Assembly (NCBI GenBank): GCA_029624675.1
Contig: JARSSP010000026.1
Location: forward strand, 1-48,403
Origin: Candidatus Contendibacter sp.
Lineage (GTDB): Bacteria > Pseudomonadota > Gammaproteobacteria > Competibacterales > Competibacteraceae
Direction of reading: 5' to 3'
DNA: 48,403 bases
Below the pieces are notes generated by a model. That model saw only the letters and a list, made by a program, of their open reading frames with translations. It was not told where the DNA came from and ran no database searches. Of the stretch, positions 1 through 8,789 are shown piece by piece; positions within the stretch are counted from its first letter, which is position 1, and every line of letters starts with the position of its first letter. Made by a program: the position numbers and the translations under genes.

Positions 1-25
1 TGACAAAATAAGATGGTATTTGGAA

Positions 26-172
26 ATTCCACAACCGGTATAGGAGCGCTATATATAAGCCGTTGATTTAATTATCTATCACCAATTTTAAGTGATCTTC
101 ATGCGAGTCAACTGCCGGCCTCCACAAGAACCCTCGAAGAACCAATTCCACAAACGGTATAGGAGCGTTATA
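26..172. repeat. Pair of 28-bp near-identical direct repeats
   Basis: Two copies, at 26-53 and 145-172, share ATTCCACAA, one variable base, then CGGTATAGGAGCG, one variable base and TATA (26 of 28 positions identical by eye). They are 119 bp apart and lie beyond the 3' end of the leftward GNAT gene; the second copy contains that gene's last stop codon (168-170). No transposase or integrase is visible. They could be a gene-end duplication, part of a longer array beyond the left edge, or an attachment-site remnant. The rest of 1-167 holds nothing I recognise. Confidence 0.6.
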
Positions 173-626
173 TTTTATAGCGCAATAATAATTCGCTTTG
201 CCCTTCCACGATAAAATCGTCGAGTTGCCCGATATGAATGAATCCCTGCGACTGATAGAAGCAGATCGCAGCGGTATTAAATGCCGAAGTCAACGTCTAC
301 AGGTTACGTTGTTTTTTACGCTGTATGTTTTCCACCAAACGTTGTATTAGCCATGTTCCTAGACTTTGCTGCTGGAAGTTGGGTAGCACGGCCAATAATT
401 CCAACAGTGTACCTCGCAACCACGGCGAACGTAGCGCGATGACTTCGGCGGGAATTCCGTCCACATGCAGACATAAGCATTCAAAATCTTGTTGCACGCC
501 AAGCAGATAATTACGCAAGGTGCCAACCTGATAGCCAAGCTGCCGCCAAGGGATCATACCGATCAGTTCGGCAGTCAGCAGGTTTGCCTCCATAGGTTGT
601 ATGGGAGAAAGGCTGCGCTGGATCAT
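168..626 (-). pseudogene. GNAT-family N-acetyltransferase interrupted by an in-frame amber codon
   Basis: The first 109 codons (626 to 300) resemble a GNAT N-acetyltransferase core (acetyl-CoA-dependent acyl transfer to an unidentified amine), including a segment like the acetyl-CoA-binding loop (LPNFQQQSLGTWLI). A TAG stands at 299-297. Reading on in the same frame gives another 43 codons to TAA at 170-168, containing FYQSQGF, the conserved late GNAT motif. The full product would be about 153 residues, the usual size for the family. The interruption is therefore a nonsense mutation, a sequencing error or a readthrough site. The start overlaps the stop of the deacetylase gene by 4 bp (ATGA), so it is the last gene of a coupled leftward operon with that gene and the kinase. 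Confidence 0.7.
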
Positions 627-2692
627 TCCGTGCCTTTCCCAACTTTCTTGTCATAAGACTGGTTGTCTCCCACCCGAAGTTCATAGCAGGAATCGGCAGC
701 CTCGACGGCTTTTCCCTCGGCCAGCAGATGGGTAACCGTAACAAATCGGTAGCCTCTGGCTCGAAGGGCTGGAATCAGCTTCGGTAAAGCTTCACTAGTT
801 TTCCAGCCGCGGCCATTGGCATGGGCGATGATAATGGAACCGGGTTTAATACCTTCCAAAATGATCTTGACGATGCCATCGGCTGTCTGCCTGCGCCACG
901 GATCTGCGGTAACGATATTCCATTGGATGGAAGGCAGGCCATAATCGCCCATAAAATCCAGCACCTCTCGACTGCACGTTCCATAAGGGTAACGGAAAGT
1001 TAATGGGACGGGGGGGATTCTGTTAATCTCCTCTGGTCGAATACCACGCTGGCGTAAATCTTCTGCCAAACTATCCCGTAGCAATTCATATTGCGCCTGG
1101 GTCCATAGGATCTGTTCCTTCATTTCCTGGCCAGTCAGTAGTCGCATGTTACCATGTGTCCATGCATGGTTGCCGATCTCAAACAGAGGGTCCGCCATTA
1201 ATTGTTTGGTTTGGTCAGGGTGACTCCGCATCCATTTTCCTCCCGCATAAAAAGTGGCTGGCACTTGCTGAGCACGCAAATAATTGACCAGTTCAGCATC
1301 ATAACCTGTGATTTCGCTAGCGCGTTCGCACAGATCAAAAGTCAGAGCAACCAGTTTCTTATCAGGGTCAGGTATTTGCACTGCGCGAATGGATCCCCGC
1401 AAATGGCTAGGCAAGGGTTTGAGGCTATAGCGAGGATATTGCCTTAGAGGGGGGGAATAGTCCGGATGATCTTTCAGGGATATGATTTTCTTGTCGGAAG
1501 GATTACCATGCAATTGTTCCAACGTCCAACAGGCCTCAAGAATTTTCTCCGAGCCGAAAGACCGGAAGGTGGTAACATTAACCGGCTGGCCTGCTCCAGT
1601 AAGCGGGATGGTTTCTATTTTAGGGTTCTGACCTAATAGTTTATTCTGCGACACCACCGATCTGCTTTCCAGCTCAGATTTGGAGGATGTTATTACAACT
1701 GCATCAATGGGGGTTTCTTCTGGTTTAATCATTTGCTGATCTAGCGGAATATTGATTGGTTCTGAATCTTCTTGAAAATAACTGGTCACTGGATTTAGCT
1801 TCATGCCGGCGAAATCAATTATAAATTCATCGGATGACATCTTGTCTGCTGAGGCCAGATTTTTAATCAGCCAGAACCCGCTTTCCATCCGTTCCAACGA
1901 GATATAACCATTAAATCTTTCTTCAGGCTTATCCTTTTTCTTAAAAAGGACATCCACCTGTACAGCGGCTTTGTCTACATCAATTTGTAGGGGACTGACC
2001 TGTACAGAAGACACCTTTTCGATTGTATCACAGCCTTTGTAGCCGGGGCGCATCCTGGCAGCATCCTGGCAGTGCTTTTTTTTCAATAAATCATAAAAAT
2101 CATATATGGTGTTAACTGGATCAGGAATAAAATGCTTGACGGTCACTCCACCGGTGTGGGTGAGAGAATCCCCGCTATTATCCTGTAACGCTATGATTTT
2201 CCAAGCACCAGTTTTATTAACCCCGAGATGAAAGACCGCCTGGTAAGGCTGGCTATCTACCGAATCATGACATTGAAGTACAACAGATAGGGCAGCACCA
2301 GATGGATTTGTGGAAGCTGCTAATTCGATTTGACTAGGCTGGCACCGATCGCTCACAGGGGATTCCCGCACGGCTTGCGCTGCATAACGAGCTGGGTGGG
2401 AGTTTGGTAATTCCCATGCGGACTGAACCTGACTGGCATGACCATCACGAATAGCTTGGTAATAAGAGGTTATGAAATTAAGCGGTGCGTCGCCCTGCCA
2501 ATTTGTTTTTTCCGTGGCCAAAACTTTCTGGGCAGGCGCTGCTGTTTTGGCCGCCATATCTATTTCTTGCATGAAAATCTTCCAGAATATGGCAACTAAA
2601 AGAACCCCAATGATGACTACCAGTCCACCCAGGACATATATCCAGAATTTACGGGCAGACGTGGCTACCTCTTCATCAGTAGCCCTCATCAT
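623..2692 (-). CDS. Membrane-anchored polysaccharide deacetylase (NodB-like) with periplasmic NTF2-like repeats
   Basis: 689 residues. One N-terminal membrane segment (about 16-38) places the rest in the periplasm. Two regions (about 71-170 and 190-280) look like NTF2-like alpha/beta domains; the first resembles the C-terminal domain of the adjacent kinase (YYQAIRDG versus YYAAIAVG). The catalytic domain (about 440-660) has the polysaccharide deacetylase motifs: TFDLCE at 451, H509 and H513 of HAWTH, RYPYG at 567 and H624. The family removes acetyl groups from peptidoglycan or other glycans. The usual second Asp of TFDD, a metal ligand, is Leu here, so metal binding may differ or activity may be altered. 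The start overlaps the kinase stop by 4 bp, and the stop overlaps the next start by 4 bp. Family is confident; substrate is unknown. Confidence 0.87.
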   Translation of the reverse strand: MMRATDEEVATSARKFWIYVLGGLVVIIGVLLVAIFWKIFMQEIDMAAKTAAPAQKVLATEKTNWQGDAPLNFITSYYQAIRDGHASQVQSAWELPNSHPARYAAQAVRESPVSDRCQPSQIELAASTNPSGAALSVVLQCHDSVDSQPYQAVFHLGVNKTGAWKIIALQDNSGDSLTHTGGVTVKHFIPDPVNTIYDFYDLLKKKHCQDAARMRPGYKGCDTIEKVSSVQVSPLQIDVDKAAVQVDVLFKKKDKPEERFNGYISLERMESGFWLIKNLASADKMSSDEFIIDFAGMKLNPVTSYFQEDSEPINIPLDQQMIKPEETPIDAVVITSSKSELESRSVVSQNKLLGQNPKIETIPLTGAGQPVNVTTFRSFGSEKILEACWTLEQLHGNPSDKKIISLKDHPDYSPPLRQYPRYSLKPLPSHLRGSIRAVQIPDPDKKLVALTFDLCERASEITGYDAELVNYLRAQQVPATFYAGGKWMRSHPDQTKQLMADPLFEIGNHAWTHGNMRLLTGQEMKEQILWTQAQYELLRDSLAEDLRQRGIRPEEINRIPPVPLTFRYPYGTCSREVLDFMGDYGLPSIQWNIVTADPWRRQTADGIVKIILEGIKPGSIIIAHANGRGWKTSEALPKLIPALRARGYRFVTVTHLLAEGKAVEAADSCYELRVGDNQSYDKKVGKGTE

Positions 2693-4305
2693 CTAACCCC
2701 TTGAAAATCAGTGATGCGCCATGCACTAGATTCATTCTTCTCGAACGTAATATCCACAGTGTATTCTTGATAACCCCTCTTTTGGCGGCTTTCGTTGCAT
2801 CCCACTGTCATGCGAATATTGGCTTGTGTAAATGAGCTATCGAATTTAAAGTCGGTAGTATTTTCTTTTTTTGGTTCGCAATCACCACCGCCACCTTTTT
2901 TCACATTCTTATAGGCTTTTTGAGCTTTACTGGACTCTGGGTTTTTCCATAGCATTTGAACTCGATTAGCATCGCCTACCGCGATAGCGGCGTAATAATC
3001 GGCGACAAACCTGATCAAGTTATCAGATTCATTTTTTTTGCGCGTTGCATCCAAGGTTTCAGATCTGTCTGCAACAGGCGTACGTTTAGCTTTGTCAAGC
3101 TCTTTTTGAGCATCAGCACGTATGCGTTGCGCTTGTATTTCAGCATCCCGTTTGATTGCCTCAGCCTGGAGTTGTGCTTCCTTTAGCACCTCCTGGTTTT
3201 GCGAGTTTTGTTTTCCTGAATTTTCTTGGTCCATTTGGGGCATGTTTATCAGAACAACCAGCAATAGCAAGGCGATAATTCCACCTATACTGGCAACGAT
3301 TGGCATCCAGTTGGTGCCGCTCCGCGGATTATCTGGTGGATCGTCTTTCAGTTTAGGCGGGTCGCTAACGGGTGGTATATCTATGCCAACGGATGGTTTT
3401 GAATGTGATGTTGGAGTAAACAGGCGTTGCTGAAGTTCCCTGACGGATTGCGGGCGATTCGCAATGCGCATACTTAGGGCGGAGTCAACCGCTTGTAGAA
3501 AAGTAGGGGGGAAATCCTTCCCAGCTAGATAACTGACCGATTTCAATGGGTCATCATGACCTTCAATCATGGCATTGGCCCGAATTGGGGCATCGGCCGG
3601 CACTCGAAGCGTAATACTGTAATAGATAGCCGCACCTATTGCATATATGTCTGTGGATGGCTGTAGCTGGCTGCCACTGTACTGCTCATTGGGTGCATAG
3701 CCATCCGATGCCACCAGAAAACTAACCAAGCGCGATGCTTGTCCCAACTGATGGCGTGCGCCGCCAAAGTCGATGAGTAATGGGGTACTATCGCTGCGCA
3801 GGAAAATATTGGAAGGCTTGATATCTAAATGGAGTAGATTGCGGTCGTGAACAGCACGTAAACCATCCAGCAACGGATTAAAAATGGCTTCGGATTCGTA
3901 GTAATTTAGGGGTTTTCCTAACTGCTGCAAGTAGGAATCGAGCGTCTCTCCATTTTCGTAATCCATCACCAGATATGCTGTGCCATTGGCTGTCAGTTGA
4001 CGCCGCACCCGGACGATATTTGGATGATTGAATTGGGCAAGTATTTGTCCTTCCTTGTAAAAGCGTTGCAGGCCAACCTGATAGATTTGTTCCGCTTCTC
4101 CTGCATAGCAGCAGACCGTGCGGGTATTTTGATCGCGCCATGCGGTACGTGGAAAATATTCCTTCATCGCTACATCAACATTCAGGCTGGTATCAGTCGC
4201 CAGATAAGTGATGCCAAACCCCCCTGATCCTAATACCCGCTTAATGCGAAATATATCAACCATTTCACTGGCCGCCAAAGGCCGTTGGGAGGTCGTCTCA
4301 GTCAT
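2689..4305 (-). CDS. Transmembrane Ser/Thr protein kinase with periplasmic NTF2-like domain
   Basis: 538 residues. The kinase domain (about 18-297) has the glycine loop GSGGFG at 26, the ATP-binding Lys48 (AMKEY), the catalytic HLDIKPSN with Asp161 and DFG at 179. Asp161 follows Leu rather than Arg, as in several bacterial kinases of this type. A proline-rich linker leads to one membrane segment (334-354), a charged heptad-rich stretch likely to be a coiled coil (about 360-405), then an NTF2-like domain (about 425-535) outside the membrane. It probably phosphorylates Ser or Thr on cytoplasmic proteins in response to a periplasmic cue; the nearby FHA proteins are candidate readers and the divergent PP2C the candidate eraser. 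First gene of the operon with the deacetylase, which shares its extracellular domain type. Confidence 0.93.
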   Translation of the reverse strand: MTETTSQRPLAASEMVDIFRIKRVLGSGGFGITYLATDTSLNVDVAMKEYFPRTAWRDQNTRTVCCYAGEAEQIYQVGLQRFYKEGQILAQFNHPNIVRVRRQLTANGTAYLVMDYENGETLDSYLQQLGKPLNYYESEAIFNPLLDGLRAVHDRNLLHLDIKPSNIFLRSDSTPLLIDFGGARHQLGQASRLVSFLVASDGYAPNEQYSGSQLQPSTDIYAIGAAIYYSITLRVPADAPIRANAMIEGHDDPLKSVSYLAGKDFPPTFLQAVDSALSMRIANRPQSVRELQQRLFTPTSHSKPSVGIDIPPVSDPPKLKDDPPDNPRSGTNWMPIVASIGGIIALLLLVVLINMPQMDQENSGKQNSQNQEVLKEAQLQAEAIKRDAEIQAQRIRADAQKELDKAKRTPVADRSETLDATRKKNESDNLIRFVADYYAAIAVGDANRVQMLWKNPESSKAQKAYKNVKKGGGGDCEPKKENTTDFKFDSSFTQANIRMTVGCNESRQKRGYQEYTVDITFEKNESSAWRITDFQGVR

Positions 4306-4773
4306 AATTCCACCCTGTTTATCTAGAGTTATTTATCAGTTTTGTTCCAGTTCATGAAGGCTCCCTCCCTTCTTCTAGCCATCGATTGCACATGCATTGT
4401 TATGTTGTTGAATTATATGATATTTGCAAAACCCAGTGGCTTTAACAAATTTCATTCGATTCAATTACCTACAATGTTGTGACGCAATATATGCATAAGA
4501 TAGCCTTTTGTGGGGAGGGTGGGGGTGGATGGGCACAACCCGTTCCACCCCTGTTCATCATTTGTTGCAGCGACGCTACAATTTGCAACCCTATAATTTC
4601 CATAATATCTTAATACAACTACATGATGCTACGCCAGTTGGATAAGCGAACCAGGATTGCTATGCTTACCCTCAGTAGACACAGCATCATCAACGCGCCT
4701 TCCCTCAGCGGGTTAACCACCTGCGTAAGGTGCTTCATGGGCGCCCCTGCCTGCCTTCTCTTGGGGTCAAAGC
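4306..4773. promoter_or_regulatory. Divergent intergenic region between kinase and phosphatase operons, with a hairpin
   Basis: This 468-bp AT-leaning spacer must hold the promoters of both divergent operons. The clearest structure is a hairpin at 4522-4551: an exact 8-bp stem GGGGTGGA/TCCACCCC with an inner GGG/CCC. It has no following T-run, so it suits an operator or RNA structure better than a terminator. On the minus strand, 4738-4619 could encode a 39-residue hydrophobic peptide starting MKHLTQVVNP after a weak GGGG; I do not regard that as established. No promoter is convincing enough to place. Confidence 0.4.
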
Positions 4774-4779
4774 TTGAAA

Positions 4780-6219
4780 ATGGCTAAAATAAAGTATTCT
4801 CCCGCATCATTTTTCGCTTCCGTGATCAGACTTATTCCTTTTAAAACCAATGGCAAAACCATGTCTTTCTTACCAGGGTACGCGCAAGATGTTGGGTCTC
4901 GGGATCGCCAGGAGGATTATCTTGCGGAAAAGCAGATTGGCAATATGCATGTTGCCATTCTGGCGGATGGCATGGGTGGCTATGAGGGGGGCGATCAAGC
5001 CAGTGATATTGTGACGCAGGGCTTCATTCGCTTTGTGGAACAGCAGGCGCAGAGATACCCGCAAATCCCGGACTTGTTGGTGGACGCCACTTTCAGTGCC
5101 AATGCTCGGTTGGCGCAGATCAAAAAGAATGCCAACTCTAATATGGGATCTACTCTGGTGGCCTCGCTGGTGCGTGGGAACCATGCCTGGTGGGTCAGTG
5201 TTGGCGATAGCCTGTTGTATCTGTGGCGTAATGACCAACTGCAAAAACTGAATGCGAAACATAGCCACTATCAAGATTTACGCCAAAAAGTGTTTTTGGG
5301 GGAGATGTCCAGCGCGCAGGTCGCCAGCGACCCGCAGCGGGACGGTCTGACCAGTGCATTGACTGGGCGGGAGATAAAGTATGTGGATGTTTCCCGGTTT
5401 GGCATAGACCTACAGCAAGGGGATATCTTTATCCTGGCTAGTGACGGATTGGAGACTCTATCGACCGAACAGATCATAGCCATCCTGCAAAAAAACTCTA
5501 CTCCACAACAAATTGCCGATATATTAGTGCGGCATGTCAAACTCGCCGGAAATCCCCACCAGGATAACGTGTCTGTGTTAGTCGTTGGAGCAAATATCCA
5601 GCAAGGTGTGGACCCAAGAAATAGAATAGTAACCCGTGTTAAAAAGAATAGGTTTGCTTCTCCATTTATATTGCCAATAGGTGGTCTACTGGTTGGAGGA
5701 ATGCTCGGCTTTGCTGCAGCCAAAATTCAATCCAAGCCAATGGAACAACAAGATACTCCTAGCATTCCGAGAAATCTTCCCGCATCTTCTGATCTTCCCA
5801 AGCGGTGTATTGATGAAGTAAAAAGGGCAGGAGAAGTATGCCAACAGGTATTTGCTAAATATAAGAGGAGCTTAGATTTCTGCCCAAAAATCGAAGAAGA
5901 AACCAAAAAACGCTGCGAAAGCTCCCAAGTACAGCCACTCCTAGGCCAAAAGAGCCCAGCCCAGCAGCCCCCGGCTCTACAGCCCCCGGCTCCGCAGCCC
6001 CCGGCTCCACAGCCCCCGGCTCCACAGCCCCCGGTTCCACAGCCCCCGGCTCCACAGCCCCCGGCTCCGCAGCCCCCGGCTCCGCAGCCTCAAACCCAAC
6101 TGGTTCCAAATCCAGAACCTTCCCACCCAATCCAGCAGACGACAACCCAGCAACCCCTTAGCCCAGTAACTCCCCAACCCAGTAACCGAACTGGGAACTA
6201 TCAAGGAAGATTTGAGTAG
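4780..6219 (+). CDS. PP2C-type Ser/Thr protein phosphatase with membrane anchor and proline-rich tail
   Basis: About 479 residues. The PP2C domain occupies roughly 30-270, with the N-terminal RQEDY, the metal site DGMGG (Asp at about 63), ASDGLE and the late DNVSV motif, so the metal-binding aspartates look intact. A membrane segment follows at about 294-316, then a tail of nine QPPAP-like pentapeptides (nt 5962-6092, 15-bp units) and a low-complexity end, probably periplasmic and possibly wall-spanning. It should dephosphorylate targets of the neighbouring kinases. Start is uncertain: TTG at 4774 has better spacing from a GGGG, ATG at 4780 is six bases on, and ATG at 4861 would begin right at the domain. 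It is 18 bp upstream of the caspase-FHA gene and probably cotranscribed with it. Confidence 0.92.
   Translation: MAKIKYSPASFFASVIRLIPFKTNGKTMSFLPGYAQDVGSRDRQEDYLAEKQIGNMHVAILADGMGGYEGGDQASDIVTQGFIRFVEQQAQRYPQIPDLLVDATFSANARLAQIKKNANSNMGSTLVASLVRGNHAWWVSVGDSLLYLWRNDQLQKLNAKHSHYQDLRQKVFLGEMSSAQVASDPQRDGLTSALTGREIKYVDVSRFGIDLQQGDIFILASDGLETLSTEQIIAILQKNSTPQQIADILVRHVKLAGNPHQDNVSVLVVGANIQQGVDPRNRIVTRVKKNRFASPFILPIGGLLVGGMLGFAAAKIQSKPMEQQDTPSIPRNLPASSDLPKRCIDEVKRAGEVCQQVFAKYKRSLDFCPKIEEETKKRCESSQVQPLLGQKSPAQQPPALQPPAPQPPAPQPPAPQPPVPQPPAPQPPAPQPPAPQPQTQLVPNPEPSHPIQQTTTQQPLSPVTPQPSNRTGNYQGRFE
5962..6092 (+). repeat. 15-bp tandem repeats encoding QPPAP units
   Basis: About nine tandem copies of CAGCCCCCGGCTCCA with wobble and one GCT-to-GTT change, inside the 3' part of the PP2C gene. 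The near-identity of units at nucleotide level points to recent slippage expansion, so copy number is likely to vary between strains. The product is a rigid polyproline stalk. Confidence 0.9.
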
Positions 6220-6237
6220 CAGGGAGGGGAAGTAATT

Positions 6238-7725
6238 ATGAAGCGACATAACAGAATAGCTGTAATTGGGCGGCGGATGCAGGCCATGGTGTTGTTATTG
6301 GCGCTTTGGGTTCTAGCGGCGGACGTGGCGGCGGACGGACTGGTGGCGCCGAACGAACCGCGCACGGCGCTGGTGGTGGGCAACACAGCGTATACCAGTT
6401 TTCGGCCTCTCACTGGGCCAATCAATGATGCCCGGGATATGGCGACAGCGCTAAAAAATCTGGGTTTTGAGGTAGTATCAGCAGATAACAATATTAACTT
6501 TACCAAGCGCGTATTCAGGGAGAAGGTCAACCAATTTGTTGATCGCTTGAAGATCAAGGGTGGGGTAGGATTGTTTTACTTCTCTGGGCATGGCGCTCAG
6601 GTAGATGGAAAGAACTTCTTGATTCCGATTGATCTGGTGGCCTCGGGTGAGACGGTCTCTGCGGCGGATGTGACGGATGGTGCCATATCGGCGGATTGGG
6701 TTCTGGGCAAAATGAACGAGCGGCATCACCCATTTAACCTGATTATACTGGATGCGTGTCGGAACGAGCCGAAGACTAAAACCATATGGGGAGGTGGCGA
6801 TGGTCTGGCGCCGATGATAGCGCCGGCTGGAACCTTAATTGCCTATGCCACAGCGCCGGGGACGAAATCGGCGGATGGAAATCCTAATAGCATTTATACA
6901 GCTCGCCTGCTGGAAGCCTTGCGAACACGGCCACATCTGGAAATCAAGGCTCTTTTTCAGTCGATTAGAAACTCGGTGATCGAGGATTCCAGTTCCTACA
7001 AGCAGGAACTTGGTGCGTTGCAGACGCCATGGGAAGCCGTTTCGATGACCATCGACTTCTATTTTACTCCAAGTGATTCAAAGGATATAGATATAAAGCC
7101 AAGTCCTAGTTCTTTGAAAAATTTTCAGAATGAAATAATCAATATTACCGAATCTATAATAACCTCTTTCTACAACCGGATATTCACCATTGCTGGACTG
7201 ATTGCCCTGTTGGTCATGATGGGCTTTGCCCTAATGTACCGCCATTTCCGAGTCACCAACCAGGCTCCATTCAATTCTCGCATACTGAGCCGCATGATCC
7301 GAGAGCGAATGTCGCGATCCTGTTATAAATTATCGCACGTACTTACCTTTCGGCGGAAGGAGCAAGCCCTGCAACCAACCGTTGATGTTCCGCCACCAAT
7401 ACCTAAAATTTTTTACCGTCTAGTGCCTCAGCGGAACGACCGTGGTTTGCCCACTTTGATATTGTCCAAGCCCGGGAATTATCGGCTAGGTCGGATGCAA
7501 GCTGACAATATCCAACTGGTCGTTCCCAGTCAATATGTATCCAGTGAACACCTGGTGATTACAGTGAACCCTGATTACAGTGTCGCTGTGGAGAATTTAA
7601 AACCCACCAATAAAACCCATATTTCTGGTGAAGAAATTCCATCTGGGCAAATACGCTTGATCCAGCCGGGTCAAACCCTACGTCTTGGGCATGACGAGGT
7701 TATCTACAGTTTGAAAAAAGGATAA
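6238..7725 (+). CDS. Exported caspase-like protease (C14) with transmembrane segment and cytoplasmic FHA domain
   Basis: 495 residues. Signal sequence about 14-32; caspase p20-like domain about 40-275 with catalytic His118 in YFSGHGAQ and Cys174 in LDACRNE; membrane segment about 315-334; FHA domain about 410-492 with a recognisable GR near its start and SSEH. If the signal peptide is used, the protease faces the periplasm and FHA faces the cytoplasm, so a phosphothreonine made by a neighbouring kinase could be relayed to an envelope protease. The caspase part is very close to that of the caspase-FGE protein at 31442-32944, although the two genes differ greatly in GC content. It follows the PP2C gene by 18 bp; AGGGAGGGG lies just upstream of the ATG. 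Confidence 0.93.
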   Translation: MKRHNRIAVIGRRMQAMVLLLALWVLAADVAADGLVAPNEPRTALVVGNTAYTSFRPLTGPINDARDMATALKNLGFEVVSADNNINFTKRVFREKVNQFVDRLKIKGGVGLFYFSGHGAQVDGKNFLIPIDLVASGETVSAADVTDGAISADWVLGKMNERHHPFNLIILDACRNEPKTKTIWGGGDGLAPMIAPAGTLIAYATAPGTKSADGNPNSIYTARLLEALRTRPHLEIKALFQSIRNSVIEDSSSYKQELGALQTPWEAVSMTIDFYFTPSDSKDIDIKPSPSSLKNFQNEIINITESIITSFYNRIFTIAGLIALLVMMGFALMYRHFRVTNQAPFNSRILSRMIRERMSRSCYKLSHVLTFRRKEQALQPTVDVPPPIPKIFYRLVPQRNDRGLPTLILSKPGNYRLGRMQADNIQLVVPSQYVSSEHLVITVNPDYSVAVENLKPTNKTHISGEEIPSGQIRLIQPGQTLRLGHDEVIYSLKKG

Positions 7726-7917
7726 TAGCGAAAGCCCATGGAATATAGCATTCAGGGAAAATAACTTTTTTTTGTAAAGTTAAGTTTTTCACGCGGCATG
7801 CTCTAATTAAAGCGTTACCCAGCAAAACTGCAATGGATTCTGATCTACCTCCACATGCAAAATCTCTAAAGTTGAGAAGTATATGATATTTAATATGTTA
7901 CCCTTTTACCTGCGCGC

Positions 7918-7944
7918 CGCGCGCATTTTTCCGCGCGATTTTTT
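7918..7944 (+). terminator. Probable intrinsic terminator downstream of caspase-FHA gene
   Basis: Stem CGCGCG/CGCGCG with an 8-nt loop, followed by TTTTTT (7939-7944), in an otherwise AT-rich 286-bp spacer. It lies about 190 bp after the caspase-FHA stop and 68 bp before the FHA gene. The GC hairpin followed by CGATTTTTT echoes the terminators behind the three caspase-FGE genes. Confidence 0.55.
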
Positions 7945-8011
7945 GGGGAGTGATCTACCTTGAATTACCTTGCGCTAGCGCCTTATTGCACAAACATGGG
8001 AGACTGAACGT

Positions 8012-8626
8012 ATGGCTTTTCGACGTTGTGATGCTGGAGAACATACCTACGATGATTCCCAGCACAGTAGTTGCCCGTTTTGCCGTAAAACCCGGTTGAC
8101 CTCTCCACCCCGTGGGCCAGCGGGAATCCCTACTGACATCCCCCCTCCCCAATCCCCGCCACCCATGCCGGGAAAAACAACCCCGGCGAATGACTCTATC
8201 GATGAGTCAAGCAGTAGTGACGCTAAAAAAACCCGTATCATTCTCGACGGTAGCGACGGCAAAGCCTTTAGCGATGCCATGCCGGTGGTGGGCTGGCTGG
8301 TTGTCGTTAATGGTAAAGGTTGTGGACGCGATCTGCGTATTTTGCCCGGCATGAATCATATCGGGCGCGAGAAAGGCGAGATTCTGCTGAATTTTGGCGA
8401 TGCCTCGATTTCCCGCGAAAGACATGCCCGACTAGCCTATGACCCTGACGAAAACACGTTCTCGCTGGCACATTTGGAGGGTCGCAATCTGACCAAGGTC
8501 AATGGCAAAACTGTGATGACCACCTATGAACTCACGGCTTATGACCACATCCGCATGGGTGAAACCGAAATGATTTTTGTACCTCTGTGCGGACCACAGT
8601 TTTCGTGGAGGACATCGGGAGACTGA
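8012..8626 (+). CDS. FHA-domain protein with N-terminal Cys/His zinc-ribbon-like motif
   Basis: 204 residues, no signal peptide or membrane segment, so cytoplasmic. The N-terminus has CDAGEHTYD followed by CPFC, a possible four-ligand zinc ribbon of a kind often seen before FHA domains. A proline-rich linker (about 32-60) leads to the FHA domain (about 90-200), with IGRE near its start, SRERH at the phosphopeptide-binding loop and a late KVNGK turn. FHA domains bind phosphothreonine peptides, so this is a candidate soluble adaptor for the kinases at 2689-4305 and 8790-11198. The next gene starts 163 bp downstream, across a palindromic dispersed repeat. Confidence 0.88.
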   Translation: MAFRRCDAGEHTYDDSQHSSCPFCRKTRLTSPPRGPAGIPTDIPPPQSPPPMPGKTTPANDSIDESSSSDAKKTRIILDGSDGKAFSDAMPVVGWLVVVNGKGCGRDLRILPGMNHIGREKGEILLNFGDASISRERHARLAYDPDENTFSLAHLEGRNLTKVNGKTVMTTYELTAYDHIRMGETEMIFVPLCGPQFSWRTSGD

Positions 8627-8649
8627 TTTCGGAGGCCATTGCATCAACC

Positions 8650-8760
8650 ATGACATTGGTTCTCGTTCCCACGCTCCAGCGTCGCTGCCATTAGCTTAAT
8701 CAGTACGCCTGCGTGCCCCACGGTCGGATAATCTTTGCGGGGTGCGTGCGTACCTTTCGT
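8650..8760. repeat. Dispersed palindromic repeat fragment
   Basis: The spacer carries GTTCTCGTTCCCACGCTCC, a short sequence I recognise as a common dispersed repeat in gammaproteobacteria, followed by GC-rich sequence with internal complementarity. No coding potential was seen. Confidence 0.35.
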
Positions 8761-8789
8761 AGCGCTGAATGATTACAAGAGAAATAGGC

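Noticed and set aside
4619..4738. 39-codon hydrophobic frame in the divergent kinase/phosphatase spacer (minus strand)
   Set aside because: Only a weak GGGG precedes it and no family is recognised; such a frame can occur by chance.
5962..6092. Possible CRISPR-like array
   Set aside because: Units are contiguous 15-bp coding repeats without spacers.
5855..6249. Leftward Gly/Glu/Pro-repeat frames opposite the PP2C tail
   Set aside because: They are the antisense reading of the 15-bp tandem repeat in the phosphatase gene.
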